Source of the DNA: Halomonas halodenitrificans DSM 735
Lineage (GTDB): Bacteria; Pseudomonadota; Gammaproteobacteria; Pseudomonadales; Halomonadaceae
Length of the DNA: 64,000 nucleotides
Assembly: GCF_000620045.1 (NCBI RefSeq)
Contig: NZ_JHVH01000001.1
Location: 62,001-126,000, forward strand
Reading direction: 5' to 3'
In this document: positions 40,492 to 50,955 of the stretch, piece after piece
Position numbering within the stretch: position 1 is the first letter of the stretch
How the letters are laid out: every line of letters begins with the position of its first letter
Made by a program: the position numbers and the translations under genes
The notes under the pieces: model-generated
What the model was told of the DNA's origin: nothing
What the model saw: only the letters and a program-made list of their open reading frames with translations
The model's database searches: none

Positions 40492-41556
40492 ATGTCGATG
40501 CCATCTGAACAGGAAATGCGCAACGCGATAGCCGCCCGGGACGAGTCCCGTGACGGCCAGTTTGTCTATGGGGTCATCACGACGGGGGTCTTCTGCCGGC
40601 CGTCGTGCTCCGCGCGCCCGGCGAGACCCGAGAACCTGAGATTCTTCTCCAGCGTGGAGAGCGCCATGCTCTCCGGTTTCAGGCCCTGCAAGCGCTGCCG
40701 GCCTGCCGACGACCTATCCCGTGTCGAGCGACTGGTGGAGGTCGCCCGTCACATTGAACAGCATGCGGATGAGCGACTGACACTGGCACACCTGGCCGAC
40801 ATGGCCGGGTTGTCGCCATCGAGGCTACAACGAATCTTCAGGGAAGCCTTTGGTGTCTCGCCCAAGGCCTACCAGGATGCGGTGAGAATGCGGCATTTCA
40901 AGCACTCCCTGAGAGAAAGCGACAGCGTGACCGAGGCGATTTTCTCCTCCGGGTTTGGCTCCATTAGTCGAGTCTACGGCGAAGCGAATCGCAAGATCGG
41001 CATGCCCCCCAGGGTCTATCGAGCGGGCGGGGCCGGCGAGGACATCGCCTATGCGTGTCGCACCACGGCCCTTGGCCTGATGGCCATGGCGGCCACCGAT
41101 AGCGGTGTCTGCTTTGTCCAGTTTGGTGATGATAAGGCATCACTCATCACCCAACTGAAAGCGGAATTTCCCAATGCTGAATTGCGCGCCTCCCCCGCCC
41201 AGAATGCCCCCGAGCTCGATGCCTGGATGGAAGCCCTCGATCGGCATATCAGCCAGGGCGCTCCTCGGCCGGACCTGCCCCTTGATATGCGGGGCACCGT
41301 GTTTCAAATGAAGGTATGGCAGTTCCTGTTGAGCATTCGGGAGGGTGACGTTCTCAGCTATGGCGAGGTCGCGGCCCACATCGATAACCCCAAGGCCGTA
41401 CGGGCGGTCGCATCGGCCTGTGCCAAGAACCGCATCGGTGTGCTGATCCCCTGCCATCGCGTCTTAAAGGGCGATGGCGGCCTGGGCGGATACCGCTGGG
41501 GCCTGGCGCGCAAACAAGCTCTACTGGACGCAGAGGGGGAACGCTTCACTGGTTAG
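40492..41556 (+). CDS. ada: Bifunctional regulator/O6-methylguanine-DNA methyltransferase Ada
   Basis: Ada protein, 354 residues, repairing methyl phosphotriesters and O6-methylguanine and activating the adaptive response. The N-terminal zinc domain has C35, C39, C66 and C69, where the first is the expected methyl acceptor; an AraC helix-turn-helix follows (about 85-180, LAHLADMAGLSPSRLQRIF); the C-terminal methyltransferase carries LIPCHRVLKGDGGLGGYRWG with the active cysteine. The ATG at 40492 has GGGAG upstream. No alkB or aidB neighbour. I could not find a clear Ada box. It is divergent from the DMT pseudogene. Confidence 0.95.
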   Translation: MSMPSEQEMRNAIAARDESRDGQFVYGVITTGVFCRPSCSARPARPENLRFFSSVESAMLSGFRPCKRCRPADDLSRVERLVEVARHIEQHADERLTLAHLADMAGLSPSRLQRIFREAFGVSPKAYQDAVRMRHFKHSLRESDSVTEAIFSSGFGSISRVYGEANRKIGMPPRVYRAGGAGEDIAYACRTTALGLMAMAATDSGVCFVQFGDDKASLITQLKAEFPNAELRASPAQNAPELDAWMEALDRHISQGAPRPDLPLDMRGTVFQMKVWQFLLSIREGDVLSYGEVAAHIDNPKAVRAVASACAKNRIGVLIPCHRVLKGDGGLGGYRWGLARKQALLDAEGERFTG

Positions 41557-41616
41557 AAAACCACCTGCCGAATTATTGCCGGGCGGCGCAGGCGCTAGAA
41601 ACGCCGCATATACTAC

Positions 41617-41645
41617 AAAAAAAGCCCATGAAAACATGGGCTTTT
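41617..41645. terminator. Bidirectional terminator between ada and guaA
   Basis: Perfect stem AAAAGCCCATG / CATGGGCTTTT with an AAAA loop (41620-41645); the minus strand has seven T in a row after the stem (guaA side) and the plus strand ends in TTTT (ada side). Confidence 0.88.
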
Positions 41646-41687
41646 CAATTTATTGCTGATCAGTACCCGCTAGTGCCTAACGGGGGG

Positions 41688-43265
41688 TCACTCCCACTCG
41701 ATGGTCGCGGGCGGCTTGCTCGAGACATCGTAGGTGACACGGGAGACGCCGGTGATCTCGTTGATGATGCGGTTGGAGACGGTCTCCAGGAGCTCGTAGG
41801 GCAGGTGCGCCCAGCGGGCGGTCATGAAGTCGATGGTCTCCACGGCACGCAGGGCGATCACCCACTCGTAGCGGCGGGCGTCGCCGACCACGCCGACGGA
41901 CTTCACCGGCAGGAAGACGGCGAAGGCCTGGCTGGTCTTGTGGTACCAGCCGGCGTTGTGCAGCTCCTCGATGAAGATGGCGTCGGCCTCGCGCAGGATG
42001 TCGGCATATTCCTTCTTCACCTCGCCGAGGATGCGCACGCCCAGGCCCGGCCCCGGGAAGGGATGGCGATAGACCATGTCATAGGGCAGGCCGAGCTCGA
42101 CGCCGAGCTTGCGCACCTCGTCCTTGAACAGTTCGCGCAGCGGCTCGACGAGCTTGAGCTTCATGGTCTCGGGCAGCCCGCCCACGTTGTGGTGCGACTT
42201 GATCACGTGCGCCTTGCCGGTCTTGGCAGCGGCGGACTCGATCACATCCGGGTAGATGGTGCCCTGGGCCAGGAAGTCGACGCCCTCGATCTTGGCGGCC
42301 TCGGCATCGAACACCTCGATGAAGGTATTGCCGATGATCTTGCGCTTGGCCTCGGGCTCGGCCTCGCCCTCGAGCTTGCCGAGGAACAGGTCCTCGGCGT
42401 CGACGCGAATCACCCGCACGCCCATGTGCTTGGCGAAGGTCTCCATCACCTGGTCGCCCTCGGCCTTGCGCAGCAGGCCGTTGTCGACGAACACGCAGGT
42501 CAGCTGGTCACCGATGGCCTTGTGCAGCAGCGCCGCGACCACCGAGGAGTCCACGCCGCCGGAGAGACCGAGCAGCACGTGGCGGTCGCCCACCTGATCG
42601 CGCACGCGGGCGATCTGGTCCTCGATGATACGGGCCGGCGTCCAGTTGCGCTCGGCTTCGCAGATGTCCAGCACGAAGCGCTCGAGGATACGCTGGCCCT
42701 GCAGGGTGTGGGTCACCTCGGGATGGAACTGCACGCCGAAGAAGCGCTTCTCCTCCCAGGCCATGGCGGCCACGGGGCAGCTCGGGGTGGAGGCCGTCAC
42801 GCTGAATGCGTCGGGAACCCGAGAGACCTTGTCGCCGTGGCTCATCCAGACGTCGAGCAGGTTCCTGCCGGTATCCGGGTCGATATGATCGGCGATATCG
42901 CAAAACAGCGCCGTCTCCGTGTCGAGGCGGATCTGGGCATAGCCGAACTCATGGACATGCGAGCCCTCGACGGCACCGCCGAGCTGCTCGGCCATGGTCT
43001 GCATGCCGTAGCAGATGCCCAGCACCGGCAGGCCCATCTCGAACACGCACTGCGGGGCGCGGGGTGAACCCAGCTCGGTGACCGACTCGGGGCCGCCGGC
43101 GAGGATGATACCGTTGGGGGCGTACTCGCGAATCTCGGCCTCGGTGATATCGAAGGCACGCACCTCGGAGTAGACCCCGATCTCGCGCACGCGACGGGCG
43201 ATCAGCTGGGTATATTGAGAGCCAAAATCGAGGATCAGGATCTTGTGGGCATGAATATCGGTCAT
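41688..43265 (-). CDS. guaA: GMP synthase (glutamine-hydrolysing)
   Basis: GMP synthetase, 525 residues as in E. coli, converting XMP to GMP. The class I amidotransferase domain has the nucleophile C85 in LGICYGMQT; the ATP pyrophosphatase domain has the PP-loop [13 protein letters not shown], followed by the dimerisation domain ending [15 protein letters not shown]. The start is the ATG at 43265. It follows guaB after 82 bases, a standard guaBA operon, with a stable intercistronic hairpin at 43307-43328. Confidence 0.98.
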   Translation of the reverse strand: MTDIHAHKILILDFGSQYTQLIARRVREIGVYSEVRAFDITEAEIREYAPNGIILAGGPESVTELGSPRAPQCVFEMGLPVLGICYGMQTMAEQLGGAVEGSHVHEFGYAQIRLDTETALFCDIADHIDPDTGRNLLDVWMSHGDKVSRVPDAFSVTASTPSCPVAAMAWEEKRFFGVQFHPEVTHTLQGQRILERFVLDICEAERNWTPARIIEDQIARVRDQVGDRHVLLGLSGGVDSSVVAALLHKAIGDQLTCVFVDNGLLRKAEGDQVMETFAKHMGVRVIRVDAEDLFLGKLEGEAEPEAKRKIIGNTFIEVFDAEAAKIEGVDFLAQGTIYPDVIESAAAKTGKAHVIKSHHNVGGLPETMKLKLVEPLRELFKDEVRKLGVELGLPYDMVYRHPFPGPGLGVRILGEVKKEYADILREADAIFIEELHNAGWYHKTSQAFAVFLPVKSVGVVGDARRYEWVIALRAVETIDFMTARWAHLPYELLETVSNRIINEITGVSRVTYDVSSKPPATIEWE

Positions 43266-43347
43266 GGGAGCGTCTCGGTGTGGCGGCGGGCCGGATCCAA
43301 AAGCGAGCGGCGGGGATTCCCCCGCCGCGGTAGCACTGGGGTCGGGA

Positions 43348-44817
43348 TCACCCGGCCCGGTAGTTCGGGGCTTCCTTGGTGATCTGCACATCGTGCACGT
43401 GGGACTCGTTGAAGCCGGCCCCGGTGATCTGCACGAACTGCGGCTTGGTGCGCATCTCCTGGATGTCGCCACAGCCGGTGTAGCCCATGGAGGCACGCAG
43501 GCCACCCATCAGCTGGTGGACGATGGCGCTCATCATGCCCTTGTAGGGCACACGGCCCTCGATGCCTTCGGGCACCAGCTTCTCGGCACCCTCGCTCTTG
43601 TCCTGGAAATAGCGGTCGGCGCTGCCCTGGGTCTGGGACATGGCCCCCATGGACCCCATGCCACGGTAAGCCTTGTAGGTACGGCCCTGAAAGAGCTCGA
43701 TCTCGCCCGGAGATTCCTCGGTGCCGGCCAGGAGGCCACCGGCCATCACGGTGCTGGCACCGGCCGCCACGGCCTTGGCCAGGTCGCCGGAGAAGCGCAC
43801 GCCGCCGTCGGCGATCAGCGGGATATCGTAGGGGACCAGCGCCGCGGCAACGTTGGAGACGGCGGTGATCTGCGGCACGCCGACCCCGGCCACCACGCGA
43901 GTGGTGCAGATGGAGCCGGGGCCAATGCCGACCTTGACGGCGTCGGCCCCGGCCTCGGCCAGCGCCTCGGCGGCCTCGGCGGTAGCGATGTTGCCGCCGA
44001 TCACCTGGATCTGGGGGAAGTTCTCCTTGACCCAGCGTACTCGATCGACAACGCCCCTGGAGTGACCATGGGCGGTATCGACCACCACCACATCGACGCC
44101 GGCCTCGACCAGGGCGGTCACGCGGTCAGGCGTCTCGGGGCCGGTGCCCACCGCGGCACCGACCAGCAGGCGGCCATCGGCGTCCTTGGCCGCCAGGGGG
44201 AAGGTGCGGGCCTTCTCGATGTCCTGGAAGGTGACCAGGCCACGCAGGCGCTGCTCGTCATCCACCACCAGCATCTTCTCGATGCGATGCTCCTGCATCT
44301 TGGCCTTGATGACGTCGAGAGTCGTGCCCACCGGCACGGTCACGAGTTTTTCGCCGGGGGTCATGATGTCGGCGACGCTATCGCCGTGGTTGGGCTGAAA
44401 GCGCATGTCACGCTGGGTCACCAGGCCCACCAGCGTTTCCCCCTTCACCACCGGAAAGCCCGAGAAACCGTGCTCGGCGGCCATGGCCAGCAGGTCGGCC
44501 AGCTTGGCCTTGGGCCCGACGGTGACCGGGTCCTTGACGATGACGCTCTCGTGTTTCTTGACCTTGCGCACCTCGGCCGCCTGCTGCGCCATGGTCATGC
44601 TCTTGTGGATGATGCCGATGCCCCCTTCCTGGGCCATGGCGATGGCCAGCCGCGCCTCGGTGACGGTATCCATGGCGGCGGAGACCAGCGGGATGTTCAG
44701 GTAGAGATCCCGGGTCAGGCGAGTCCGGAGACTGACATCGTTGGGCAGGACCTCGGAGTATCCGGGGACGAGTAATACGTCATCGAACGTAAGAGCTTCT
44801 TGGGCCATACGTAGCAT
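43348..44817 (-). CDS. guaB: Inosine-5'-monophosphate dehydrogenase
   Basis: IMP dehydrogenase, 489 residues, the first committed step to GMP. The catalytic cysteine is in [15 protein letters not shown], two CBS domains sit in the insert (about 95-205) and the N-terminus [19 protein letters not shown] closely matches the E. coli protein, which favours the ATG at 44817 over an ATG at 44808 or a GTG at 44829. The Shine-Dalgarno is weak. It is divergent from xseA with about 130 bases between starts. Confidence 0.98.
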   Translation of the reverse strand: MLRMAQEALTFDDVLLVPGYSEVLPNDVSLRTRLTRDLYLNIPLVSAAMDTVTEARLAIAMAQEGGIGIIHKSMTMAQQAAEVRKVKKHESVIVKDPVTVGPKAKLADLLAMAAEHGFSGFPVVKGETLVGLVTQRDMRFQPNHGDSVADIMTPGEKLVTVPVGTTLDVIKAKMQEHRIEKMLVVDDEQRLRGLVTFQDIEKARTFPLAAKDADGRLLVGAAVGTGPETPDRVTALVEAGVDVVVVDTAHGHSRGVVDRVRWVKENFPQIQVIGGNIATAEAAEALAEAGADAVKVGIGPGSICTTRVVAGVGVPQITAVSNVAAALVPYDIPLIADGGVRFSGDLAKAVAAGASTVMAGGLLAGTEESPGEIELFQGRTYKAYRGMGSMGAMSQTQGSADRYFQDKSEGAEKLVPEGIEGRVPYKGMMSAIVHQLMGGLRASMGYTGCGDIQEMRTKPQFVQITGAGFNESHVHDVQITKEAPNYRAG

Positions 44818-44949
44818 ATGCGGCAACACCCATGGAGGTAGGAGGGAGTAAAGTTAATTCCCCATTATAGCGGCCGAATGCGGGTCACGTCACGAACCAA
44901 CGAAATAGCATGCTACCCTGCCCCCTCCATTGTCCGGCGAGCCAGCATC

Positions 44950-46314
44950 ATGCCCCCTTTCGACGCCCCGCCCCTGTCCGTCAGCGAACTCAACCTCAGC
45001 GCCCGCCGGCACCTGGAAGGGCGCTTCGGCGACGTCTGGGTGGAAGGCGAACTCTCGGGGGTGTCTCGGCCGAGCTCGGGACATGTCTACTTCACCCTCA
45101 AGGATGACCAGGCTCAGCTGCGCGGCGCCCTGTTTCGCAACCGGGCCCGCTTCGTGGGCGCCCCCATGCGCGACGGCGACCGGGTCAAGGTCCGGGGGCG
45201 GCTGTCGATCTTCGAACCCCGGGGTGACTATCAGTTAATCGCGGAAGCGGTGCAGGCCACCGGTATGGGGGAACTGCTGGCAGCCCTCGAGCGACTCAAG
45301 TCACGACTCTCGAGCGAAGGCCTGTTCGCCAACGCGCGTCCCCTGCCCTACCCGCCACGCCACCTGCTGGTGATCACCTCGCCGAGCGGTGCGGCGATTC
45401 GTGACGTCATGGCGGTGCTTGCCCCACGCTGGCCCATGGTCAGGGTCACGCTGATCCCGGTGGCGGTGCAGGGGCGCGAGGCGGCACCGGCCATGATCGC
45501 GGCACTCGGACTGCTCAACCGCCAGTCGAGCCTGGATCCGAGCCGCGACGCCGTCCTGCTCACCCGGGGTGGCGGCAGCCTGGAAGACCTCTGGGCCTTC
45601 AATGACGAACACCTGGCCCGAGCGATCTATCATTCCCGGCTGCCGGTGATGTCGGCGGTGGGCCACGAGACGGATACGACCCTGGCCGATTTCGCCGCCG
45701 ATGCCCGCGCGCCCACGCCGTCGGCCGCCGCCGAGCGGCTGGTGCCGGACCGCCGCGACCTCACCCATCGCCTGGCAATGCTCGAGGCGCGCACGACCCG
45801 TGCGGTTCAGACCCGTCTCGATGCCGAGGGCCAGCGCCTGGACCACCTGCGGGTACGGCTGCGCCACCCCGGCGAGGGGCTGGACCGCCAGCGCCAGGCG
45901 CTGGCACAGCTGACCGGGCGACTGACGCGCGCCATCCAGGCACGCATGGCCGAGGCCCAGCGCCGCCAGACACAGCTGGCACGGCGACTGGCGGCACACC
46001 CTCCCGGCCGCCAGCTGACGCTGGCCGAGCACCGGCTCGCAGCAGTCAACCAACGACTCGTGGCCGCCGCACCACGGTCGCTGAGGCCTCACCGCGAGCG
46101 CCTGACGGCCGTCGCTAGGGAGCTACAGGCCGTCAGCCCGCTGGCGGTGCTCGGCCGCGGTTATGCGATCCTCGAGGACCCTCGGGAGCGCGTGGTGCGC
46201 CGCGCCGATGATGCCGCCCCCGGTGACCGGCTGACCGCACGCCTGGGCGATGGCCACCTGACGCTCGAGGTCCTCCCGGGTGATACCCACGCCCGGAAAC
46301 GGTCGAATCGGTAG
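44950..46314 (+). CDS. xseA: Exodeoxyribonuclease VII large subunit
   Basis: XseA, 454 residues. An N-terminal OB fold (SVSELNLSARRHLEGRFGDVWVEGELSG) and the catalytic domain with ITSPSGAAIRDVMAVL, LTRGGGSLEDLWAFNDE and SAVGHETDTTLADFAAD are seen, followed by a long coiled coil rich in Arg, Gln and Leu and the C-terminal VLGRGYAIL motif. The small subunit XseB is not in the window. The ATG at 44950 is the family start. The guaB-xseA divergence is common in gammaproteobacteria. Confidence 0.96.
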   Translation: MPPFDAPPLSVSELNLSARRHLEGRFGDVWVEGELSGVSRPSSGHVYFTLKDDQAQLRGALFRNRARFVGAPMRDGDRVKVRGRLSIFEPRGDYQLIAEAVQATGMGELLAALERLKSRLSSEGLFANARPLPYPPRHLLVITSPSGAAIRDVMAVLAPRWPMVRVTLIPVAVQGREAAPAMIAALGLLNRQSSLDPSRDAVLLTRGGGSLEDLWAFNDEHLARAIYHSRLPVMSAVGHETDTTLADFAADARAPTPSAAAERLVPDRRDLTHRLAMLEARTTRAVQTRLDAEGQRLDHLRVRLRHPGEGLDRQRQALAQLTGRLTRAIQARMAEAQRRQTQLARRLAAHPPGRQLTLAEHRLAAVNQRLVAAAPRSLRPHRERLTAVARELQAVSPLAVLGRGYAILEDPRERVVRRADDAAPGDRLTARLGDGHLTLEVLPGDTHARKRSNR

Positions 46315-46458
46315 CCCGGGGTAAGCATGATTTCCCTGGTGCCATCTAAGCTTAGTCGCAAGTCGTCTTGACCTTAGCGGCCAGATGCCGTTTCGTCGAC
46401 GGTTCCTGCATCGTTCTCGCCAAGGGCGGGACCTCACCCTCACATCAAGGAGCAATAC

Positions 46459-47115
46459 ATGTCCCTGCGCATCAATGACCTCGTTCCGGACTTCAACGCC
46501 GACACCAGCCAGGGCCCCATCCGCTTTCACGAGTGGCTGGACGGCAAGTGGGCCATCCTGTTCTCCCACCCCAAGGACTTCACGCCGGTCTGCACCACCG
46601 AGTTCGGCGCCGTGGCCAAGCTGAGCGAAGAGTGGAAGAAGCGCGACACCAAGGTGATCGGCGTCTCGGTGGATGGCGTGGAAGATCACCAGGGCTGGGT
46701 CAAGGATATCGCCAGCTTCGCCAGCTGCGACGTTGACTTCCCGATCATCGCCGACGAGAAGCTCGAGGTCGCCAAGCTGTTCGACATGCTGCCGGCCGAC
46801 GCCTACCTTCCGGACGGCCGCACCCCCGCCGATAGCGCCACCGTGCGTTCGGTATTCATCATCGGTCCGGACAAGCAGCTCAAGCTTGCCATGACCTATC
46901 CGATGAACGTCGGCCGTAACTTCGCCGAGGTGCTGCGTGCCCTGGATGCCCTGCAGACCGCCAGCGGCGAAAATGTCGCCACCCCGGCCGACTGGAACCC
47001 GGGCCAGGACGTGATCATTCCCCCCGGCGTTTCCGACGAGGATGCCAAGACGAGGTTCGGCGAGTTCGAGACCATCTTCCCCTATCTGCGCCGCGCCAAG
47101 CTGCCACAGAAGTAA
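46459..47115 (+). CDS. Prx6-type (1-Cys) peroxiredoxin
   Basis: Peroxiredoxin of 218 residues in the Prx6/AhpC-TSA group. The peroxidatic cysteine is C45 in DFTPVCTTEFG, and the longer C-terminal arm typical of Prx6 includes NPGQDVIIPPGVSDEDA and ETIFPYLRRAKLP. AAGGAG precedes the ATG. Such enzymes remove peroxides using glutathione or other reductants. It stands alone between xseA and a terminator; a 144-base upstream spacer should hold its promoter, with no OxyR site that I could identify. Confidence 0.92.
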   Translation: MSLRINDLVPDFNADTSQGPIRFHEWLDGKWAILFSHPKDFTPVCTTEFGAVAKLSEEWKKRDTKVIGVSVDGVEDHQGWVKDIASFASCDVDFPIIADEKLEVAKLFDMLPADAYLPDGRTPADSATVRSVFIIGPDKQLKLAMTYPMNVGRNFAEVLRALDALQTASGENVATPADWNPGQDVIIPPGVSDEDAKTRFGEFETIFPYLRRAKLPQK

Positions 47116-47138
47116 GCGATCCGCCAGGCGTCATCCCC

Positions 47139-47165
47139 GGCCCCCGCCCCATGGCGGGGGCCTTT
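47139..47165 (+). terminator. Terminator after the peroxiredoxin gene
   Basis: Ten-base stem GGCCCCCGCC / GGCGGGGGCC with a CCAT loop, followed by TTTCGTT, 24 bases after the stop codon and ahead of the convergent glrR. Confidence 0.8.
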
Positions 47166-47179
47166 CGTTGGGCAAGACA

Positions 47180-48595
47180 TCAGCGCTCGGGCTTGAAGGG
47201 GCCGGGCTCCAGGTCGTGTCGCGCCAGCAGCTTGTAGAAATCGGTGCGATTGCGCCCGGCGATACGCGCCGCCTGGGTCACGTTACCCGCGGTAAGCTTG
47301 AGCACCTTGATCAGATAACGGCGCTCGAAAGCCGCCCGGGCACCATTGAACGTCGGCAGGGCACGCTCCTCGGCCGCCAGCGCCTGGGCCACCAGCGCCT
47401 CGGGTATGATGGCGGTCCCGGTCAGCGCCACGCACTGCTCCACCACGTTGAGCAGCTGGCGGACATTACCCGGCCAGGCGCTCGCGGCAAGCAGCTTCAA
47501 CGCCTCCGGCGAGAACCCCTTGACGAAGGGCTTGTGGCGCTCGGCCGCCTGGGCCACCAGATGCTTGGCCAACAGTGGTATATCCTCGGCGCGCTCCTTG
47601 AGCGGCGGAAGGCGCAGATTGACGACATTGAGTCGATAGTAGAGGTCTTCACGAAACTCGCCCTCGGCCATGGCGCGATCGAGATCACGATGCGTTGCCG
47701 AGATGACCCGCACGTCCACGGGTATCTGGGTGGTAGACCCCAGCGGACGGACCTGGCGCTCCTGAAGGACACGCAACAGCTTGACCTGAAGCGCCAGCGG
47801 CATGTCACCGATCTCATCGAGAAACAGGGTTCCGCCATCGGCGGCCTGGAACAGGCCGCGGTGCTCGCTGACCGCACCGGTAAAGGCCCCCCTGGCATGC
47901 CCGAACAGCTCGCTCTCCAGCAGCTGTTCGGGCAGTGCGCCACAGTTGATCGCGACGAAGGGCTTGTCGGCTCGCCGACTGGCACGGTGAATCGCCTTGG
48001 CCATCAGCTCCTTGCCGGAACCGGAGGGGCCAGTGACCAGCACGCTGACGTCGGAAGCCGCCACCATGCGCGCCTGTTCCAGCAACCGCTCCATCTCGGG
48101 ACTGTGGGTAATGATCTCGGCACGCCACGCCTCGTCGCCTTCGGGTACCACGCCCGGGGCCTGGGCCAGGGCCTCCTCGATAGCGGTGAAAAGCTCGTCG
48201 CGATCCACCGGTTTGGTCAGGAAGCTGAACACGCCCTCTCGCGTGGCGGTGACCGCATCGGGAATCGAACCATGAGCGGTCAGCAGAATCACCGGTAGCC
48301 CCGGTGCCTCGCGCTGCACCTCACGGAACAGCATCAGGCCGTCCATCTCGTCCATGCGCAGGTCGGTAAGCACCAGGTCGGGACGCTCGATTTCCAGCGC
48401 CTTGAGCGCCTCACGGCCGCTTTCGGCGGTCGTCAGCCGGTAGCCACGACTCTCCAGGCGCATGCCCAACAGCTTGAGCAGACTGACGTCGTCATCCACC
48501 AGCAGGATATGCGCCGGTTGCCGACGCCTGGCACTCCCGGCATCCGCCACCCGGGTCGAGTCGGCACGAGATTGCAGGGGGGGCAGTATTCTCAC
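47180..48595 (-). CDS. glrR: Sigma-54-dependent response regulator GlrR (QseF)
   Basis: NtrC-type activator, 471 residues. A receiver domain (about 28-145) has phospho-acceptor D78 in [12 protein letters not shown]; the AAA+ domain has Walker [16 protein letters not shown], the sigma-54-contacting GAFTGA loop and Walker [14 protein letters not shown]; the C-terminal Fis-type helix-turn-helix has [21 protein letters not shown]. The start is GTG at 48595 with GGAGG upstream. It closes the glrK-qseG-glrR operon. E. coli GlrR binds TGTC-N10-GACA sites upstream of sigma-54 promoters, a pattern found at 51474-51491. Confidence 0.93.
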   Translation of the reverse strand: MRILPPLQSRADSTRVADAGSARRRQPAHILLVDDDVSLLKLLGMRLESRGYRLTTAESGREALKALEIERPDLVLTDLRMDEMDGLMLFREVQREAPGLPVILLTAHGSIPDAVTATREGVFSFLTKPVDRDELFTAIEEALAQAPGVVPEGDEAWRAEIITHSPEMERLLEQARMVAASDVSVLVTGPSGSGKELMAKAIHRASRRADKPFVAINCGALPEQLLESELFGHARGAFTGAVSEHRGLFQAADGGTLFLDEIGDMPLALQVKLLRVLQERQVRPLGSTTQIPVDVRVISATHRDLDRAMAEGEFREDLYYRLNVVNLRLPPLKERAEDIPLLAKHLVAQAAERHKPFVKGFSPEALKLLAASAWPGNVRQLLNVVEQCVALTGTAIIPEALVAQALAAEERALPTFNGARAAFERRYLIKVLKLTAGNVTQAARIAGRNRTDFYKLLARHDLEPGPFKPER

Positions 48596-48608
48596 GTCGG
48601 GGCCTCCG

Positions 48609-49178
48609 TCACTCTTCGATCTGCTTGCGCATGTTGATACTTTGCTCGATAGCCGTCAGCGCCTCGAGTTTCTTCTGAAGGTCGGCATTCTCTTCCTCCA
48701 GTGCGGCACGACTGGCCTCGCTATCGGCCCGGGACGACTGGGCGGCACTCAGCCGCCCGACCATGGCGCGTCGACGCTCCAGCTCATTGAGCCAGTAGCG
48801 TAGCAGCGGCTGCAGGGACCGTGGCGCGGCACTCAGATCGGCCTTGAAGAGTTCCGAGGCCTGCTTCCACTGCCGCTGGTTGCCCCAGGAGAGCGCCACG
48901 GCACGAGCCAGGCGTCGCTCGGCGGCTTCTCCCTCCAGGCGCTCGAGCATGGTGTTGCGCCAGGCACGGTCACCACGCTGTGACGCCAGCCCGAAATCGA
49001 CCCAGTTACTCAGCAGGCACCCCTCGTCGACAAAGCTCGGCCGTTCGGCGTAACAATCGTTGGAGGGTGTCACGGCACTGTTTCGCTCGGAAGGCGACTC
49101 GAAGGAGGGCCGGGGGAGCATCTCGCAGCCGGCAAGCCAGATGGCCAGCAGACAGACCACCAGGGGACGAAGGGTCAT
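48609..49178 (-). CDS. qseG: QseG-like outer membrane lipoprotein
   Basis: Predicted lipoprotein of 189 residues with signal peptide TLRPLVVCLLAIWLAGC (lipobox LAGC). The mature part has a helical TPR-like region and a long C-terminal coiled coil (LERRRAMVGRLSAAQ to about 175). In E. coli QseG occupies the same place and controls GlrK activity from the outer membrane. Two more cysteines (NDCYAE, EGCLLS) may form a disulfide. The start at 49178 gives a proper signal peptide; an upstream ATG at 49196 would overlap glrK by 14 bases. Sequence is poorly conserved, so the name relies on synteny. Confidence 0.75.
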   Translation of the reverse strand: MTLRPLVVCLLAIWLAGCEMLPRPSFESPSERNSAVTPSNDCYAERPSFVDEGCLLSNWVDFGLASQRGDRAWRNTMLERLEGEAAERRLARAVALSWGNQRQWKQASELFKADLSAAPRSLQPLLRYWLNELERRRAMVGRLSAAQSSRADSEASRAALEEENADLQKKLEALTAIEQSINMRKQIEE

Positions 49179-49182
49179 CGCA

Positions 49183-50727
49183 TCAGTTCCTTTCATCTTG
49201 GCCTGCCATCTCGTCAGGCATAGGGTTTGTAGAGGCTCGGGGTGACGTGCCCTGGGGCAGGGTAAGGCGGAAGCAGACCGCCAGGCGCGAATCCTCCACC
49301 AGGGACAACTCCCCCCCTTGCAGACGCGCGCTGTCTGCCGCCACCGAGAGACCGATGCCCGAGCCCTTTAATGGCCCCTGGCGGCGCATGCTGCCCTGAT
49401 AGAAGGCCTCGAACAGCCGCGGACGGTCCACTTCGGCGATAGGATCGCCGCTGTTGGCCACCTCCAGTTCCAGGCGGTCGCGGCGCCGGCTGGCACGAAC
49501 CTCCAGTACACCGCCATCCGCCCCGTAGGCGATGGCATTGGAGACCAGATTATCCAGGATATGACCGGTGGCGGTGCTATCCAGCGACCACTCCACCGGG
49601 CCGTCGAAGACGTCTACCCGCATTCCCTTGTTGGCTAGTGCCAGGCGGTGCTTGGCCAGGACTTCGCGCACCAGGGTAGCCACATCGAGCCGCTCGATTT
49701 CTACACGCCGGTTATGCTGCAGCAGGTTGTAGTCGAGCAGCTGCTCGATCAGCCGTTGAAGCTCGCGGCCGCTGCCATCGATCAACTCGAGGATCTCCAG
49801 TTGCTGGGTGGCCAGCTCCCCCGCCACGCCATCGGCAAGCAGCGCAGCCCCCTCGCGCACGCTGGCCAGCGGCGTCTTGAGCTCATGGGACATATGGCGT
49901 AGAAACCGCTGTTTCTCGGCCTCGAGCTCATCCAGACGCGAGGCCAGCCAGTCGAGGCGTTCATCCAGCTCGATCAGTTCCGCCGGCCCCTGTACCGGCC
50001 GCGGCGACTCGTCCCGGGTTCCACTGCCGATCCTCAGGATACGCCGCTCCAGGTGTCGCACCGGCCGGATGATCAGCCAGGAGAAAAGCAGCATCAAGAC
50101 CAGGCTGGCCGAGACCAGGGCGCCGGTCTGCCACCATAGCTGACTCTGAACCATGCGGGCCCGTTCGCGGATCACATCGATACGAGCATCGATCCGCTGG
50201 TTGGTCGCCTGACGCAGCGCTTCAGTACGCTCGGCGAACGCCGGAAAGGCATCGAGTCGCGACTCCAGGGCCTCGGCCGTCAGTTCAGGCAGTTCGCCGA
50301 GGCTCTCGAGCTGCTCCTCCAGGGCCGCCACGACCGGGTCTTCCGGCAATAGCCGTCGCTGCAGCGCCAGCAGTTGACGATACTCCTCGAGGCGCTCGGC
50401 GTAGATTTCCAGCAGGCTATCCTGTTCCAGCACGGCATACTGACGAGCGCTACGTTCCATCTCAAGCGCCAATGCACCCAGGGTCCGGGCGCGGCGCGTC
50501 TCCTCCACCGCCTGGCGAGCGCTGATGTCGGCCAGGCGTGTCAGCTCGGTAACCGCCTGAGCCGCCTGAAACATCAGCACGCCCAACGGCAGCATCACCA
50601 CCACGAAGGCGATCAGCACGAGTTGCAGCAGGGAACGGGGGCGCCAACGTCGCGCGACTCGGGAGGTCATATCCAGCGTTCTTTGCAGGAAGCCAAAAGG
50701 CGAGGTGGTGGATGGGTTTGCCATCAT
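49183..50727 (-). CDS. glrK: Sensor histidine kinase GlrK (QseE)
   Basis: Membrane sensor kinase, 514 residues, partner of GlrR. Two transmembrane segments (about 32-53 and 202-221) flank a helical periplasmic domain; a HAMP-like linker follows, then HisKA with H281 in RHMSHELKTPLASV, an ATPase domain with LDNLVSNAIAYGAD and GSGIGLSVAADSARL. The start is the ATG at 50727 with AAGG eight bases upstream; an in-frame ATG at 50670 lacks a Shine-Dalgarno. First gene of glrK-qseG-glrR, and directly downstream of the sigma-54 transcript described at 50868-51351. The signal is unknown. Confidence 0.92.
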   Translation of the reverse strand: MMANPSTTSPFGFLQRTLDMTSRVARRWRPRSLLQLVLIAFVVVMLPLGVLMFQAAQAVTELTRLADISARQAVEETRRARTLGALALEMERSARQYAVLEQDSLLEIYAERLEEYRQLLALQRRLLPEDPVVAALEEQLESLGELPELTAEALESRLDAFPAFAERTEALRQATNQRIDARIDVIRERARMVQSQLWWQTGALVSASLVLMLLFSWLIIRPVRHLERRILRIGSGTRDESPRPVQGPAELIELDERLDWLASRLDELEAEKQRFLRHMSHELKTPLASVREGAALLADGVAGELATQQLEILELIDGSGRELQRLIEQLLDYNLLQHNRRVEIERLDVATLVREVLAKHRLALANKGMRVDVFDGPVEWSLDSTATGHILDNLVSNAIAYGADGGVLEVRASRRRDRLELEVANSGDPIAEVDRPRLFEAFYQGSMRRQGPLKGSGIGLSVAADSARLQGGELSLVEDSRLAVCFRLTLPQGTSPRASTNPMPDEMAGQDERN

Positions 50728-50867
50728 GTTAGACCTTCAGGATACCAGAATTTGCCTGGGAGCCGTGCACCGGGCACGGAGCCGGCACCGGCATCATGCC
50801 CGGCGCGCCTTCGACTTGTCGGGCCTACGCGAAGCCCTGCTGACGTCATGCCAAATGACGATGAGTC

Positions 50868-50892
50868 AAAAAAAAGGCCGGCAAGGCCGGCC
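50868..50892 (-). terminator. Strong terminator just upstream of glrK
   Basis: Stem GGCCGGC / GCCGGCC (50876-50882 with 50886-50892), followed on the minus strand by eight T (50875-50868). It lies 140 bases before the glrK start, in the same direction, so it must end a transcript that begins in the argA-glrK gap. Confidence 0.88.
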
Positions 50893-50955
50893 CAAGTACG
50901 CAGGGAACTGAAGGGTCTGAAAGAATTGCCGGTGGCGGCCTGGTCCAACCACCGC

